DNA from: Pseudorhodobacter aquimaris | GTDB taxonomy: Bacteria > Pseudomonadota > Alphaproteobacteria > Rhodobacterales > Rhodobacteraceae | DNA length: 64,000 nt | Direction of reading: 5' to 3' | NCBI RefSeq assembly: GCF_001202025.1 | Contig: NZ_LGHS01000041.1 | Location: 124,001 to 188,000 of the forward strand | Shown here: piece by piece, positions 37,011-47,010 of the stretch | How positions within the stretch are numbered: the stretch's first letter is position 1 | How the letters are laid out: each line of letters opens with the position of its first letter | Notes under the pieces: model-generated | What the model saw: only the letters and a program-made list of their open reading frames with translations | Told to the model about the DNA's origin: nothing | Databases searched by the model: none | Position numbers and translations under genes: made by a program

Positions 37011-38822
37011 TTACAAGGCTGCTTTCTCCTCCAGCGCCATCCACTCTTCTTCCAGCGCAGCCAGCTGGGTCTGGCGCTCTGCCATCATCTCAGAAGCTTT
37101 GCGGAATTTGACGGGTTCCTTGGTGAAAAGATCATCGGTTTCCAACAATTCGCCCAGCTTGCTGATCTCCGCTTCCATCTTGGCGATCAGATCCGGCAGG
37201 TTCTCAAGCCGCTTGCGTTCGGTGAACGACAGCGTGTCGGCCCGCTTGGGCTCGGGTTTGGGGGCGGGTTGGCTGGCGGCTTTGGGCTTGAAGGTGGCCT
37301 CTGGCGCCCATTCGGTATCGCGCTGCGCCATATAATCGGACCAGCCACCGGGAAAGACGCCAACACGCCCCTGCCCCTCTAGCGCGACAGTCGAGGTGGC
37401 AACGCGGTCGATGAAATCACGGTCGTGGCTGACCAACAGCACGGTGCCGTCATATTCGCCAAGGATATCTTGCAACAGATCGAGGGTTTCCACATCCAGA
37501 TCGTTGGTCGGCTCATCCAGAATCAACAGGTTCGAGGGTTTCGCCATGATCCGCGCCAGCAACAGCCGCGCCTTTTCCCCGCCCGAGAGCGACCGCACCG
37601 GCGCGCGGGCCTGCGCCTCATTAAACAGGAAATCCTTGAGATAGCCGACGACATGCTTGGGGGTGCCGCGCACCATCACCTGATCGGAGCTGCCCGAAAC
37701 CGCCATCAATGGATCATTGGTCAGATTGTCCCAAAGCGAGGCGTTCGGGTCCAGCTGCGCGCGGGTCTGGTCGAACACCGCGATATCAAGGTTGGTGCCA
37801 AGGGTGATCGTGCCGCTATCGGGTTGGATCTCGCCGGTCAGCATTTTCAACAGCGTGGTCTTGCCGATCCCATTGGGGCCGACAAAGGCGATCCGGTCGC
37901 CGCGCAGCACGCGCAGGTCAAGATCCTTGACGATCTGGGTATCGCCAAAGGCCTTGGAGATGCCCTTGGCCTCCACCACCCGCTTGCCCGAAGTGGTCCC
38001 TGATTCCAGCGCCAGTGCCGCAGTGCCCTGACGGCGGATCTGGCCCGCGCGTTCGGCCCGCAAATCGGCCAGCGCGCGCAGACGGCCCTGATTGCGTTTG
38101 CGCCGCGCAGAGATGCCCTCAACCGCCCAACGGGCCTCGGCCTTGATCTTGCGGTCCAGCTTGTGGCGTTGTTCATCCTCTTCGGCCCAAACGGTTTCGC
38201 GCCATTCCTCAAAGCCGTCGAAACCGCTTTCGCGGCGGCGCACCTGCCCGCGGTCGATCCACAAGGTCGCACGGGTCAGCGCCTTGAGGAATGCACGGTC
38301 GTGGCTGATCAGGACAAAGGCCGTGCGGGTGGATTTCAGCTCATCCTCAAGCCATTGGATCGCCTGAATATCAAGGTGGTTCGTTGGCTCGTCCAGCAAC
38401 ATCAACTCGGGCGCTTCGGCCATCAGCCGGGCCAAGGCCGCACGCCGACGCTCTCCGCCCGAGGCAGAGGCGACCGGGGTTTCGGGATCGAATTTCAGCC
38501 CTTCGGCCACCATCGCGACCTTATATTCCTCACCGTCGGGCAAGGTTGCGGCGGCGAAATCGCCCAAAGTCTCAAACCCCGACAGATCGGGGTCCTGTTC
38601 CATATAGCCGACCGAGACACCGGGCGGCACCACGCGGGTGCCCGCATCTGCCTGTACCAACCCCGCCATCACCTTCATCAAAGTGGATTTGCCCGATCCG
38701 TTGCGCCCGACCAGCGCCACGCGGTCGCCGGGATGCACCACAAGGTCCAGATTGTCGAACACCGGATCGCCCCCGAAGGTCAGCGAAATACCGGAAAGTT
38801 GCAAAAGCGGTGCGCGGGCCAT
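37011..38822 (-). CDS. ABC-F ATPase (Uup-like)
   Basis: 603 residues, two ABC domains without membrane segments: Walker [17 protein letters not shown] and GPNGIGKTTLLKMLTG, signatures ASGGERRRAALARLM and LSGGEKARLLLARIM, Walker [12 protein letters not shown] and [12 protein letters not shown] positively charged linker (KAEARWAVEGISARRKRNQG) lies between, and a C-terminal coiled coil (SFTERKRLENLPDLIAKMEA) marks the Uup group, which binds DNA and ribosomes and suppresses transposon excision in E. coli. Downstream of ndk, separated by a terminator. Confidence 0.93.
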   Translation of the reverse strand: MARAPLLQLSGISLTFGGDPVFDNLDLVVHPGDRVALVGRNGSGKSTLMKVMAGLVQADAGTRVVPPGVSVGYMEQDPDLSGFETLGDFAAATLPDGEEYKVAMVAEGLKFDPETPVASASGGERRRAALARLMAEAPELMLLDEPTNHLDIQAIQWLEDELKSTRTAFVLISHDRAFLKALTRATLWIDRGQVRRRESGFDGFEEWRETVWAEEDEQRHKLDRKIKAEARWAVEGISARRKRNQGRLRALADLRAERAGQIRRQGTAALALESGTTSGKRVVEAKGISKAFGDTQIVKDLDLRVLRGDRIAFVGPNGIGKTTLLKMLTGEIQPDSGTITLGTNLDIAVFDQTRAQLDPNASLWDNLTNDPLMAVSGSSDQVMVRGTPKHVVGYLKDFLFNEAQARAPVRSLSGGEKARLLLARIMAKPSNLLILDEPTNDLDVETLDLLQDILGEYDGTVLLVSHDRDFIDRVATSTVALEGQGRVGVFPGGWSDYMAQRDTEWAPEATFKPKAASQPAPKPEPKRADTLSFTERKRLENLPDLIAKMEAEISKLGELLETDDLFTKEPVKFRKASEMMAERQTQLAALEEEWMALEEKAAL

Positions 38823-38850
38823 GGGGAACTGCCTTATGGTTTAATGCATG

Positions 38851-38874
38851 AAAAGCCGCCCCTATCGGGACGGC
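38851..38874 (-). terminator. Rho-independent terminator of ndk
   Basis: On - GCCGTCCC, GATA, GGGGCGGC, TTTT: 8 pairs with one G-U and a U-tract, about 30 bp after the ndk stop. It separates ndk from the following ABC-F gene. Confidence 0.75.
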
Positions 38875-38905
38875 CCTTTGGTTCTTCTCGCGATGTCAGC
38901 GACGA

Positions 38906-39328
38906 TTAGCCAACCAGTTCAAGACCGGAGAAGTAGAAAGAGATCTCACGTGCCGCAGCTTCGGGGCTGTCGGAACCGTGAACCGAGTTTTCGCCAACGG
39001 ACAGGGCGAATTCCTTGCGGATGGTGCCTTCGTCGGCGTTGGCAGGGTTGGTAGCGCCCATGACTTCGCGGTTTTTCAGGATGGCGCCTTCGCCCTCAAG
39101 GACCTGAACGATGATCGGGGCCGAGGACATGAATTCGCACAGCTCACCGTAGAAGGGACGCTCGGAGTGCTCGGCGTAAAAGGCACCGGCTTGGGCAGGT
39201 GTCAGGTGGATACGCTTTTGCGCAACGATGCGCAGGCCGGCATCTTCGAACTTGGCGTTGATCTTGCCAGTCAGGTTGCGGTTGGTTGCATCGGGTTTGA
39301 TCATCGAAAGGGTGCGTTCTACGGCCAT
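38906..39328 (-). CDS. ndk: Nucleoside diphosphate kinase
   Basis: 140 residues from ATG 39328 ([20 protein letters not shown]); the longer frame upstream is noise. Balances nucleoside triphosphates by a phospho-His intermediate; the catalytic His lies in [14 protein letters not shown]. Other fixed features are [36 protein letters not shown] and [16 protein letters not shown]. It lies between two ABC-F genes, with divergent promoters from the one at 39465. Confidence 0.97.
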   Translation of the reverse strand: MAVERTLSMIKPDATNRNLTGKINAKFEDAGLRIVAQKRIHLTPAQAGAFYAEHSERPFYGELCEFMSSAPIIVQVLEGEGAILKNREVMGATNPANADEGTIRKEFALSVGENSVHGSDSPEAAAREISFYFSGLELVG

Positions 39329-39464
39329 GGTACTCTCACTTTGGGATGCGGGGAAAATCCCCTGGTGTTTATGGCGCCCTGCTAGCATGGGCCGCGGGCC
39401 TTGAAAAGCCCATGTTGCGCGCAAGGAGTTGACGCCGCGCGCCGCTTCGGGCAAGGCGTGATCC

Positions 39465-41318
39465 ATGTTACGCATTTCAGATATCAGCTATTCCGTCGAA
39501 GGTCGCCCGCTGCTTGTGGGCGCCTCTGCTACCATTCCCACAGGCCATAAGGTTGGCCTTGTCGGCCGCAATGGCGCGGGGAAAACCACGCTCTTCCGGT
39601 TGATCCGTGGGGAGTTGGCGCTGGAGGGTGGCGATATTTCCATGCCCGCGCGGTCGCGTATCGGCGGGGTGGCACAAGAGGTGCCGTCGTCCTCGACCAC
39701 GCTTTTACAAACCGTGTTGCAGGCCGATACCGAACGCGAATCCCTGATGGCAGAGGCCGAAACCGCCACCGATCCGCACCGCATTGCCGAAGTGCAGGCG
39801 CGGCTGGCCGATATTGACGCGTGGTCGGCCGAGGGGCGCGCCTCTTCTATCCTCAAGGGTCTGGGCTTTGATGCCGAAGCGCAGTTGCGCCCCTGTTCGG
39901 ATTTCTCGGGCGGCTGGCGGATGCGGGTGGCGCTTGCGGGCGTGTTGTTTGCCCAGCCCGATTTCCTGCTGCTGGATGAGCCGACAAACTATCTCGACCT
40001 TGAGGGCGCTTTGTGGCTGGAAAGCTATCTGGCGAAATATCCGCATACGGTGATCATCATCTCGCACGATCGCGGGCTTTTGAACCGCGCTGTGCAAGGC
40101 ATTCTGCATCTGGACGAGAAAAAGCTGACCTATTGGACCGGCCCCTACGACCAGTTTGCCCGCCAGATGGCCGAACGCCGCGCCGTCCTTCAGGCCGAGG
40201 CGAAAAAGCAAGAGGCACGCCGCGCGCATTTGCAAAGCTTTGTGGACCGTTTCAAGGCCAAGGCCTCCAAGGCCGTGCAGGCGCAATCCCGCGTCAAAAT
40301 GCTGGAAAAGATGGAAACCATCACCCCGCCCGAGGAAGCGCGCAAGCAGGTCTTTACCTTCCCCGAGCCAGAGGAACTGTCGCCCCCGATCATCAATCTG
40401 GACGGGGTTGCGGTCGGCTATGACGGCCCGCCGGTCTTGCGCAACCTGTCCTTGCGGATTGATCAGGATGACCGCATCGCCCTTCTGGGCCGTAACGGTG
40501 AAGGGAAATCCACACTTTCCAAGCTCTTGGCGGGTAAACTTAAACCGACTACGGGCAAGATGACGCAAAGCAGCAAGCTGCGCATCGGCTATTTCGCGCA
40601 GCATCAGGTGGATGAGCTGTTCATCGACGAAACCCCGCTGCAACACCTGCAACGCATGCGCCCCGCCGAGGGGCAACCCCGCCTGCGTGCCCGTCTTGCC
40701 GGCTTCGGTCTTTTGGCCGATCAGGCCGAGACTGCCGTGGGCCGTCTGTCGGGGGGACAAAAGGCACGGCTGTCTTTGCTTCTGGCCACGCTTGAGGCGC
40801 CGCATCTGCTGATCTTGGACGAGCCGACAAACCACCTTGATATGGAAAGCCGTGAGGCCTTGGTCGAGGCGCTAACGGCCTATTCCGGCGCGGTGGTTCT
40901 GGTCAGCCACGATATGCACCTGTTGTCGCTGGTGGCGGACCGTTTGTGGCTGGTCAAGGGCGGGGCCGTTGCCCCCTACGGCGAGGATCTTGAGGCCTAC
41001 CGCAAGCAATTGCTGGCCGGTGATGAGACAACCAAACCCGTCAAACCCGCAAAAGCCGCCGAAAAGCCGAAAAAGGCCAGCCGCGATGATATCCTTGCGA
41101 TGCGCGCCGAGGTTCGCAAATGCGAGGACCGTTTGGCCAAGCTCAACGAGATGAGCGAGAAGCTGGCGAAAAAACTGGCAGACCCTGCGCTTTATGAACC
41201 CGAACGTCTGGGGGAGATGGAGACATGGCAAAAAAAATATGCCGAGGTCCGTGAAGCCACTGACCGCGCCGAGGCCATGTGGCTGCGCGCACAGGAAAAG
41301 CTGGAAAGTGCCGCTTGA
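39465..41318 (+). CDS. ABC-F ATPase (YheS-like)
   Basis: 617 residues with two ABC domains: Walker [17 protein letters not shown] and [16 protein letters not shown]; signatures [15 protein letters not shown] and [16 protein letters not shown]; Walker [12 protein letters not shown] and [11 protein letters not shown]. The arm and linker ([20 protein letters not shown], then [12 protein letters not shown]) suit a ribosome-binding translation factor of the YheS group. The Lys-rich C-terminal coiled coil ([20 protein letters not shown] and onward) may contact rRNA. A different ABC-F subfamily from the gene at 37011. Confidence 0.92.
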   Translation: MLRISDISYSVEGRPLLVGASATIPTGHKVGLVGRNGAGKTTLFRLIRGELALEGGDISMPARSRIGGVAQEVPSSSTTLLQTVLQADTERESLMAEAETATDPHRIAEVQARLADIDAWSAEGRASSILKGLGFDAEAQLRPCSDFSGGWRMRVALAGVLFAQPDFLLLDEPTNYLDLEGALWLESYLAKYPHTVIIISHDRGLLNRAVQGILHLDEKKLTYWTGPYDQFARQMAERRAVLQAEAKKQEARRAHLQSFVDRFKAKASKAVQAQSRVKMLEKMETITPPEEARKQVFTFPEPEELSPPIINLDGVAVGYDGPPVLRNLSLRIDQDDRIALLGRNGEGKSTLSKLLAGKLKPTTGKMTQSSKLRIGYFAQHQVDELFIDETPLQHLQRMRPAEGQPRLRARLAGFGLLADQAETAVGRLSGGQKARLSLLLATLEAPHLLILDEPTNHLDMESREALVEALTAYSGAVVLVSHDMHLLSLVADRLWLVKGGAVAPYGEDLEAYRKQLLAGDETTKPVKPAKAAEKPKKASRDDILAMRAEVRKCEDRLAKLNEMSEKLAKKLADPALYEPERLGEMETWQKKYAEVREATDRAEAMWLRAQEKLESAA

Positions 41319-41429
41319 TTGGCGTAATTGCCTATTTTTTAATCAATCAGGTTGATATTTGAACCTTACGGTCCGTCGCATTGCGGCGGGCAGCTTGCCG
41401 CAGGTTTTCCGTCGCGCCATAGATCGTGA

Positions 41430-42215
41430 ATGAAATCCAACATTCGCCTAATGGTCTTTACGGATCTTGATGGGACCCTGATCGATCACGACACCTACAG
41501 ATGGGACGCCGCGCAAGAGGCCTTGAGCGCGCTTGGCTCTGCCGCGGCCGCTGTCGTTCTGGCAAGCAGTAAAACCGCCGCTGAGGTTGGCGCATTGCGG
41601 GCCACGCTTGGCCTGCCGCAATGGCCTGCGATTGTGGAAAACGGCGCAGGTGTTCTGGGTCCGCATATTTGTGATGCGCCCGATAACACCCCCTACATCG
41701 CCCTGCGCGACGCTTTGGACCAGACGCCCGAGGCGCTGCGCCACCTGTTTCGCGGTTTTGGCGACGCCTCGGCGGCAGAGGTGTCGGAAATGACCGGCCT
41801 GCCCCTGCAGGATGCAAAGCTGGCAAAACAGCGCGTCTTTTCAGAACCGGGCAAATGGTCGGGAACCGACGCGCAAAAAGCCGAATTTCTGCGCTATTTG
41901 CAGGGTGGGAATATCATCGCACAACAGGGCGGACGGTTCTTGACCCTTTCCTTTGGCGGTAACAAGGGCGATCAGATGCGCAAGATCATCGCAGATTATC
42001 AGCCACAGCATACCATCGCCCTCGGGGATGCGCCAAATGATGTGCAAATGCTGGAAGCCGCCGAATTCGGGGTGGTAATCGCCAATCCGCGTCGCCCACC
42101 GCTTCCCCCGCTGAAGGGAGAGGCGACAGGACATATCATTCGCACCAAAGCTGCCGGCCCTTCGGGGTGGAACGCGGCGATTCTCGATTTACTCAGCCGA
42201 CTTGAACCACAGTAG
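41430..42215 (+). CDS. Glucosyl-/mannosyl-3-phosphoglycerate phosphatase (HAD, MpgP type)
   Basis: 261 residues. HAD motif I MVFTDLDGTLIDHDTYRW, motif II VVLASSKTAAEV, Lys in FGGNKGDQMRKII and motif IV IALGDAPNDVQMLEAAEFG. The cap and the ENGAGVLGPHI segment identify the mannosyl-3-phosphoglycerate phosphatase family, whose bacterial members also act on glucosyl-3-phosphoglycerate. Eleven bases separate it from the glycosyltransferase gene that follows, so the pair makes and dephosphorylates the same intermediate. Start at ATG 41430 gives the usual size. Confidence 0.88.
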   Translation: MKSNIRLMVFTDLDGTLIDHDTYRWDAAQEALSALGSAAAAVVLASSKTAAEVGALRATLGLPQWPAIVENGAGVLGPHICDAPDNTPYIALRDALDQTPEALRHLFRGFGDASAAEVSEMTGLPLQDAKLAKQRVFSEPGKWSGTDAQKAEFLRYLQGGNIIAQQGGRFLTLSFGGNKGDQMRKIIADYQPQHTIALGDAPNDVQMLEAAEFGVVIANPRRPPLPPLKGEATGHIIRTKAAGPSGWNAAILDLLSRLEPQ

Positions 42216-42226
42216 GACAACCCGCC

Positions 42227-43447
42227 ATGGCCGACTTTCATCAAAACGGAAACATCACAACGCTGCACAACCTGCGCACCCGATCCATGGAAGAGATGGA
42301 GCACGATCTGGCCGTCTTTGCACAATCGCGCAAAATCTCGCTGATCCTGCCCTGTCTGTTTTCAGAGCTGGAACGCGAGGCGATGCCCAATATCCTGTCA
42401 GAGCTTTCCAAGGTCAGCTATTTGCACCGGATCATTATCGGGCTGGATGCGGCCGATGAGATGCAATACCGCTATGCCAAAACCTACTTCAAGGATCTGA
42501 ACCAGAACCATATCGTGATCTGGAACGACAGCCCCCGTATGCTCGCGCTTGGCGCGCGGCTGGAGGCGATGGGGCTTGCACCTCTGGAAAAGGGCAAGGG
42601 CAAGAATGTCTGGGCCTCATTGGGCTATTTGATCGGTTGTGCCGACAGTTCGGTGATGGCGATCCATGATTGCGATATCCTGACCTATAAAAAGGATATG
42701 CTGGCGCGACTGCTCTATCCCGTGGCCAATCCCGCATTTCCCTATCAGGTCGCCAAGGGCTATTACCCGCGCATCGGCAATGACAAGCTGAACGGTCGGG
42801 TGACGCGGCTGTTGGTCAGCCCCTTGTTGATCGCGCTGAAACGGGTGGTCGGGGATCGTGATTATATCGACTACCTGCGCAGTTTCCGCTATCCCCTCTC
42901 GGGGGAGTTTGCCATGCGCACGGCCATCCTGCCCGATCTTCGTATCCCCTCGGATTGGGGGCTGGAGATTGGCGTGCTCTCCGAGGCATGGCGCAATCTG
43001 GCCCCCAAGGCGGTCTGTCAGGTGGATATCGCCGACGCATATGATCATAAACACCAAGACCTTAGCCCCGATGAGGCCCATGCCGGGTTGAACCGCATGT
43101 CGACCGATATCTGCAAGGCGATTTTCCGCAAGCTGGCGGCGGATGGGACCGTGTTTACCGCGAATGTTTTCCGCACGCTTAAGGCGACATATTATCGTTG
43201 TGCGCTGGACCTGCTGGAATCCTATTACAATGATGCCAAGATGAACGGGCTGACGATTGACCGCCATACCGAGGAACGCTCTATCGAGCTGTTTGCGGAA
43301 AATATCATGCGCGCGGGACAGGTCTTTTTGGAGAACCCGCATGAGACCCCCTTTATCCCGACATGGAACCGTGTCCATTCTGCCGACCCTTCGTTCCTGA
43401 CGGATATGACGGCGGCGGCCAAGGCGGATGAGGCCGAATACCAATAG
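42227..43447 (+). CDS. gpgS: Glucosyl-3-phosphoglycerate synthase-like glycosyltransferase
   Basis: 406 residues of the GT81-type retaining transferase that joins a nucleotide sugar to 3-phosphoglycerate. Visible: ISLILPCLFSELEREAMPNI, the metal-binding SSVMAIHDCDILTYKKDMLA and the acceptor region EFAMRTAILPDLRIPSDWGL followed by EIGVLSEAW. The length and the HDCD motif fit alphaproteobacterial GpgS. Whether glucose or mannose is used cannot be decided; the GH13 phosphorylase next door suggests glucose. The product, after the preceding phosphatase, is glucosylglycerate, a compatible solute. Confidence 0.83.
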   Translation: MADFHQNGNITTLHNLRTRSMEEMEHDLAVFAQSRKISLILPCLFSELEREAMPNILSELSKVSYLHRIIIGLDAADEMQYRYAKTYFKDLNQNHIVIWNDSPRMLALGARLEAMGLAPLEKGKGKNVWASLGYLIGCADSSVMAIHDCDILTYKKDMLARLLYPVANPAFPYQVAKGYYPRIGNDKLNGRVTRLLVSPLLIALKRVVGDRDYIDYLRSFRYPLSGEFAMRTAILPDLRIPSDWGLEIGVLSEAWRNLAPKAVCQVDIADAYDHKHQDLSPDEAHAGLNRMSTDICKAIFRKLAADGTVFTANVFRTLKATYYRCALDLLESYYNDAKMNGLTIDRHTEERSIELFAENIMRAGQVFLENPHETPFIPTWNRVHSADPSFLTDMTAAAKADEAEYQ

Positions 43448-43450
43448 CGC

Positions 43451-45250
43451 CTAGGCGCGATTGGTGATCCAGCGGCACTGGTAAGGGGCCAGCGTGATCA
43501 TACTGTCCTGCATCATCTCGATTTGCTCCCCACTGAGCAGATCGGTCCAGCTTTCATCATCGATGAAATTCAACGCCAGCGGAGAGATTTTGACCGTATC
43601 CCCGCTGACGTTATGCAGTGCAAAGATCGACTGGTGCCGGTCCAGGCTTTGCCGCCAGACGCCGAACACGCGGTCATCGAGAAGGATGGTGAACTGGGTC
43701 GCATTGGGGTGAAAGGCACGTTGTCTGGCCCTGATGCGCAGCCGCTCCGACAGGCCGGCCAGCACGCGCGACTGGATCGAGGCGGGATCATCCAGCAAGG
43801 CGTTCAGCTGGGGGTAATCCCAACGGTGCCGGTTGATCGCGCGGTTCATGCCGCGCCGTTTGACCTGTGCGTGATCATTGGGTGTGGCCAGCATCGAGTG
43901 GATGTAAAAGGCGGGTATCCCCTCCAGCGACATCACGATGGTTTGCGAACAGATGAAACGGTCGAAATGGTGATCGTCCTTGCCCTCAAACGTCCGGCCA
44001 GTGGCCTCATAAAAGGTGGTGTTGATCTCATAGGGGGCCTCACCGCCATCCGGCAGGGCCCGCATAGAGACAAGCCCGCCAATCTCCTTGATGGTGTCGA
44101 TCATCTTGGCCTGCTCTTTTGCGGGCAGAATACCCTCGGCGGGGCGCATGCCGATGCCGTCATGGCTTGCGGTAAAGTTGAGATAGGCACAGCCGAACTG
44201 GGCCGGCGGCATCCCGCTTTGCCAACGTCGCAAGTAATGCGCCGATCCCGACATCACCGCATGCAGGATCAGCGGCGGCAGCGGAAAGTTATAGATCGCA
44301 TGCGCCTCGTTGCGCCGCCCGAAATAGCTGAGGTTCTCGGCCTTGGGGACATTGGTTTCCGTCAAAAGTATGATGGTCTCGGATGCATAGTCACACAGCA
44401 TCCGCATCAATTGCACGATTGCATGGGTTTGCGGCAAATGGATCGAGGGGGTCCCGACCTCTTTCCAAAGAAAGGCCACCGCATCCAGCCGGATAATGCG
44501 CACCCCGTTATCGACATGCAGCCGGATGATGCGCAGAAATTCCAGCAAGACCTCGGGGTTGCGGAAATCCAGATCAATCTGGTCATGGCTGAAGGTACAC
44601 CAGACATGGCGCGGCCCGTTCGCGGTTTCGATCTCTTGCAGCAAAGGTGTGGTGCGCGGGCGCACAACGCTAGAGAGGTCATCCTCGGGCGAGGCCTCAA
44701 AGAAAAACTTGTCATAGGGCGCTTGCCCCTGACGGTAGCTGTTGAACCACGTCCCCTGACTGGACACATGGTTCAAAACCAGATCTGACATCAGATGGAA
44801 ATCGGCGCCGATCCGGTTGATATCGGCCCAATCCCCCAGTTGCGTATCGACCGAACGGAAATCGGACACGGCAAAACCGTCATCGGAGGTATAGGGAAAG
44901 AATGGCAGGATATGCACGCCGTTCACCACCCCCTTCATCCGCCGCAACAAGAAATCATGCAGCAGATCCAGCGGCTTATGCGCTCCGTCCAGAATGGAGT
45001 TGCCATAGGTGATCAGCAGAGCATCCTGTTCCGACCACAGGTTATTACTTGGCAACCGCCCGCGTTTGCGCAGCTTGGTGCCCTCGGGCCAGAAGGCCTC
45101 GACGATCTTGCTCAGCAAAATATCTGCATCAATATCAGGATAGATCTGCCTGATAAGCGCGGTCAGCCCGGAGCTGAATGAGTTGGCTTTGTATCTTCGC
45201 ATAAGCCAAGTAAGCTCTGAAAATCGGGCAGGGTTCAAGCTGCCCTGCAC
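43451..45250 (-). CDS. GH13 subfamily 18 phosphorylase, probably glucosylglycerate phosphorylase
   Basis: 599 residues of the sucrose-phosphorylase-like group (YcjM-type). Catalytic parts: nucleophile Asp in RIIRLDAVAFLWKEVGTPSI, acid/base Glu in IILLTETNVPKAENLSYFG and Asp in LNFTASHDGIGMRPAEGIL; HILPFFPYTSDDGFAVSDFR near the N-terminus. Reversible phosphorolysis would return glucose-1-phosphate and glycerate from glucosylglycerate; with the two preceding genes (convergent, 3 bp apart) this gives synthesis and recycling. The start is uncertain: GTG 45250 and ATG 45202 are both possible and neither has a strong ribosome site. Confidence 0.82.
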   Translation of the reverse strand: MQGSLNPARFSELTWLMRRYKANSFSSGLTALIRQIYPDIDADILLSKIVEAFWPEGTKLRKRGRLPSNNLWSEQDALLITYGNSILDGAHKPLDLLHDFLLRRMKGVVNGVHILPFFPYTSDDGFAVSDFRSVDTQLGDWADINRIGADFHLMSDLVLNHVSSQGTWFNSYRQGQAPYDKFFFEASPEDDLSSVVRPRTTPLLQEIETANGPRHVWCTFSHDQIDLDFRNPEVLLEFLRIIRLHVDNGVRIIRLDAVAFLWKEVGTPSIHLPQTHAIVQLMRMLCDYASETIILLTETNVPKAENLSYFGRRNEAHAIYNFPLPPLILHAVMSGSAHYLRRWQSGMPPAQFGCAYLNFTASHDGIGMRPAEGILPAKEQAKMIDTIKEIGGLVSMRALPDGGEAPYEINTTFYEATGRTFEGKDDHHFDRFICSQTIVMSLEGIPAFYIHSMLATPNDHAQVKRRGMNRAINRHRWDYPQLNALLDDPASIQSRVLAGLSERLRIRARQRAFHPNATQFTILLDDRVFGVWRQSLDRHQSIFALHNVSGDTVKISPLALNFIDDESWTDLLSGEQIEMMQDSMITLAPYQCRWITNRA

Positions 45251-45670
45251 GTTTGGCCGAAAATGCGTTCTCCAAAGCGCCTTGCCGCAGAAAATTCAAC
45301 CAAACGGCCCGGTTCTTGGGCGAAATCGAAATCCGCCCCCCAAACGTTCAAGATGCGCAACCACACAGGATGGTTTGGATGCAGGTGCAGTATTCGATCA
45401 AAAAACAGGCATTCGCCCCGTATCTGACCACGAAATACACTTTGTTAAGTAATCCGCGCCCCCTGCCTCGGATTGGCTGGAGTAACCGAAAATCCTGTTC
45501 CTAGATTAAAGGGCGAAGAAACGCCGCGCAGAGGGTTATCCTGCAAGATCATCCCCCCTACGCGGCCACAACATAACAGTTGCGGGTTTTGAATACACGG
45601 CTCCGGCCGCTTTTGGAAAGTGTTTTGCACCAATTCCAACCGCCCGCGACGCAACATGGATTTTAAACCG
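45251..45670. other. Divergent regulatory region between GH13 gene and urtA
   Basis: About 420 bp; holds the promoters of the phosphorylase gene (leftward) and of the urt operon (rightward). No gene is visible. I found no clear NtrC or Fnr site, and no structure strong enough to name. Confidence 0.5.
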
Positions 45671-46951
45671 ATGACGCTGAAATTTCCTTCATTTATTGCT
45701 GTTGCCTTGATGGGCACGACCACGCTTGCATCTGCCGAATGTGCTGATCCGGTCAAGGTCGGTGTGCTGCACTCGCTGTCCGGCACCATGGCGATTTCCG
45801 AGACGACGCTCAAAGATACGATGTTGATGCTGGTTGAGAAACAAAACGCCGCGGGCGGGGTGTTGGGCTGTCAGATTGAGGCGGTCGTGGTTGATCCGGC
45901 ATCCGACTGGCCGCTGTTTGCCGAAAAAGCGCGTGAGTTGCTGACGGTCAATGAGGTGGATGTGATCTTTGGATCATGGACCTCTGTGTCGCGCAAATCC
46001 GCGCTGCCGGTGCTCGAAGAGCTCAACGGTTTGATGTTCTATCCCGTGCAATACGAGGGTGAGGAAAGCTCTAGAAACGTGTTCTACACCGGGGCCGCAC
46101 CGAACCAGCAGGCGATCCCTGCGGTTGACTATTTCCTTGAGGAACTGGGCGTCGAGAAATTCGCGCTATTGGGAACGGATTATGTCTATCCGCGCACCAC
46201 GAATAATATTCTGGAACAATATCTGCAGGATAAAGGCATCGCTGCCGAAGACATCTTTGTGAATTACACCCCCTTCGGGCATTCAGATTGGGCGACGATC
46301 GTGGCCGAGGTGGTTGCCTTGGATGCGGATGGCAAACAGGTCGGCGTGATCTCTACCATCAACGGCGACGCGAATATCGGTTTCTACAAAGAGCTGGCCG
46401 CGGCCGATATCTCGGCGGATGATATCCCTGTGGTTGCCTTTTCGGTGGGTGAGGAAGAGCTTTCGGGTCTGGATACGACCAACCTTGTCGGCCATTTGGC
46501 GGCATGGAATTATTTCCAATCCGCGGATACGCCCGCAAATGCCGAATTCATCGCAGAGTGGAAGGCTTTTGCCGGTGAGGACCGTGTCACCAATGACCCG
46601 ATGGAGGCCCATTACATCGGCTTCAACATGTGGGTGAATGCGGTTGAGGCCGCAGGCACCACCGATGTCGACGCGGTGCGCACGGCGATGTACGGGCAGG
46701 AATTCCCGAATCTGACAGGTGGCACGGCCGTGATGTTGCCGAACCATCACCTCGCCAAGCCGGTGCTGATCGGGGAGATCACCGCCGATGGCCAGTTCGA
46801 CATCATCTCGCAAACCGCCGAAGTGCCGGGCGATGCATGGACAGATTTCCTGCCCGCATCCGCGGTATTGATGTCGGATTGGAAGGATCTGGGCTGCGGT
46901 ATGTATAACACCGAAACCAAGACCTGCGTGCAGTTGACCTCCAACTACTAA
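45671..46951 (+). CDS. urtA: Urea ABC transporter, substrate-binding protein
   Basis: 426 residues from ATG 45671. Signal peptide (MTLKFPSFIAVALMGTTTLA, cleavage after ASA), then a type I periplasmic fold: DPVKVGVLHSLSGTMAISET, FGSWTSVSRKSALPVLEELN, GLMFYPVQYEGEESSRNVFY, YTGAAPNQQAIPAVDYFLEE. These motifs separate UrtA from LivJ-type proteins. It delivers urea (or short amides) to UrtBC. First gene of urtABCDE; a hairpin after its stop (46957-46984) would keep its mRNA more abundant than the rest. Confidence 0.94.
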   Translation: MTLKFPSFIAVALMGTTTLASAECADPVKVGVLHSLSGTMAISETTLKDTMLMLVEKQNAAGGVLGCQIEAVVVDPASDWPLFAEKARELLTVNEVDVIFGSWTSVSRKSALPVLEELNGLMFYPVQYEGEESSRNVFYTGAAPNQQAIPAVDYFLEELGVEKFALLGTDYVYPRTTNNILEQYLQDKGIAAEDIFVNYTPFGHSDWATIVAEVVALDADGKQVGVISTINGDANIGFYKELAAADISADDIPVVAFSVGEEELSGLDTTNLVGHLAAWNYFQSADTPANAEFIAEWKAFAGEDRVTNDPMEAHYIGFNMWVNAVEAAGTTDVDAVRTAMYGQEFPNLTGGTAVMLPNHHLAKPVLIGEITADGQFDIISQTAEVPGDAWTDFLPASAVLMSDWKDLGCGMYNTETKTCVQLTSNY

Positions 46952-46956
46952 AACCC

Positions 46957-46984
46957 TGCGCGGGGGTGGCATCCCATCCCCGCA
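46957..46984 (+). terminator. Intercistronic hairpin after urtA
   Basis: TGCGCGGGG on the left and CCCCGCA on the right, with an inner GTGG/CCCAT contact. No T-run follows. It is likely an mRNA-stabilising or partly terminating stem between the abundant binding protein and the permease genes. Confidence 0.5.
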
Positions 46985-47010
46985 CATCCCCCTATTGAAA
47001 GCCTTATCCT

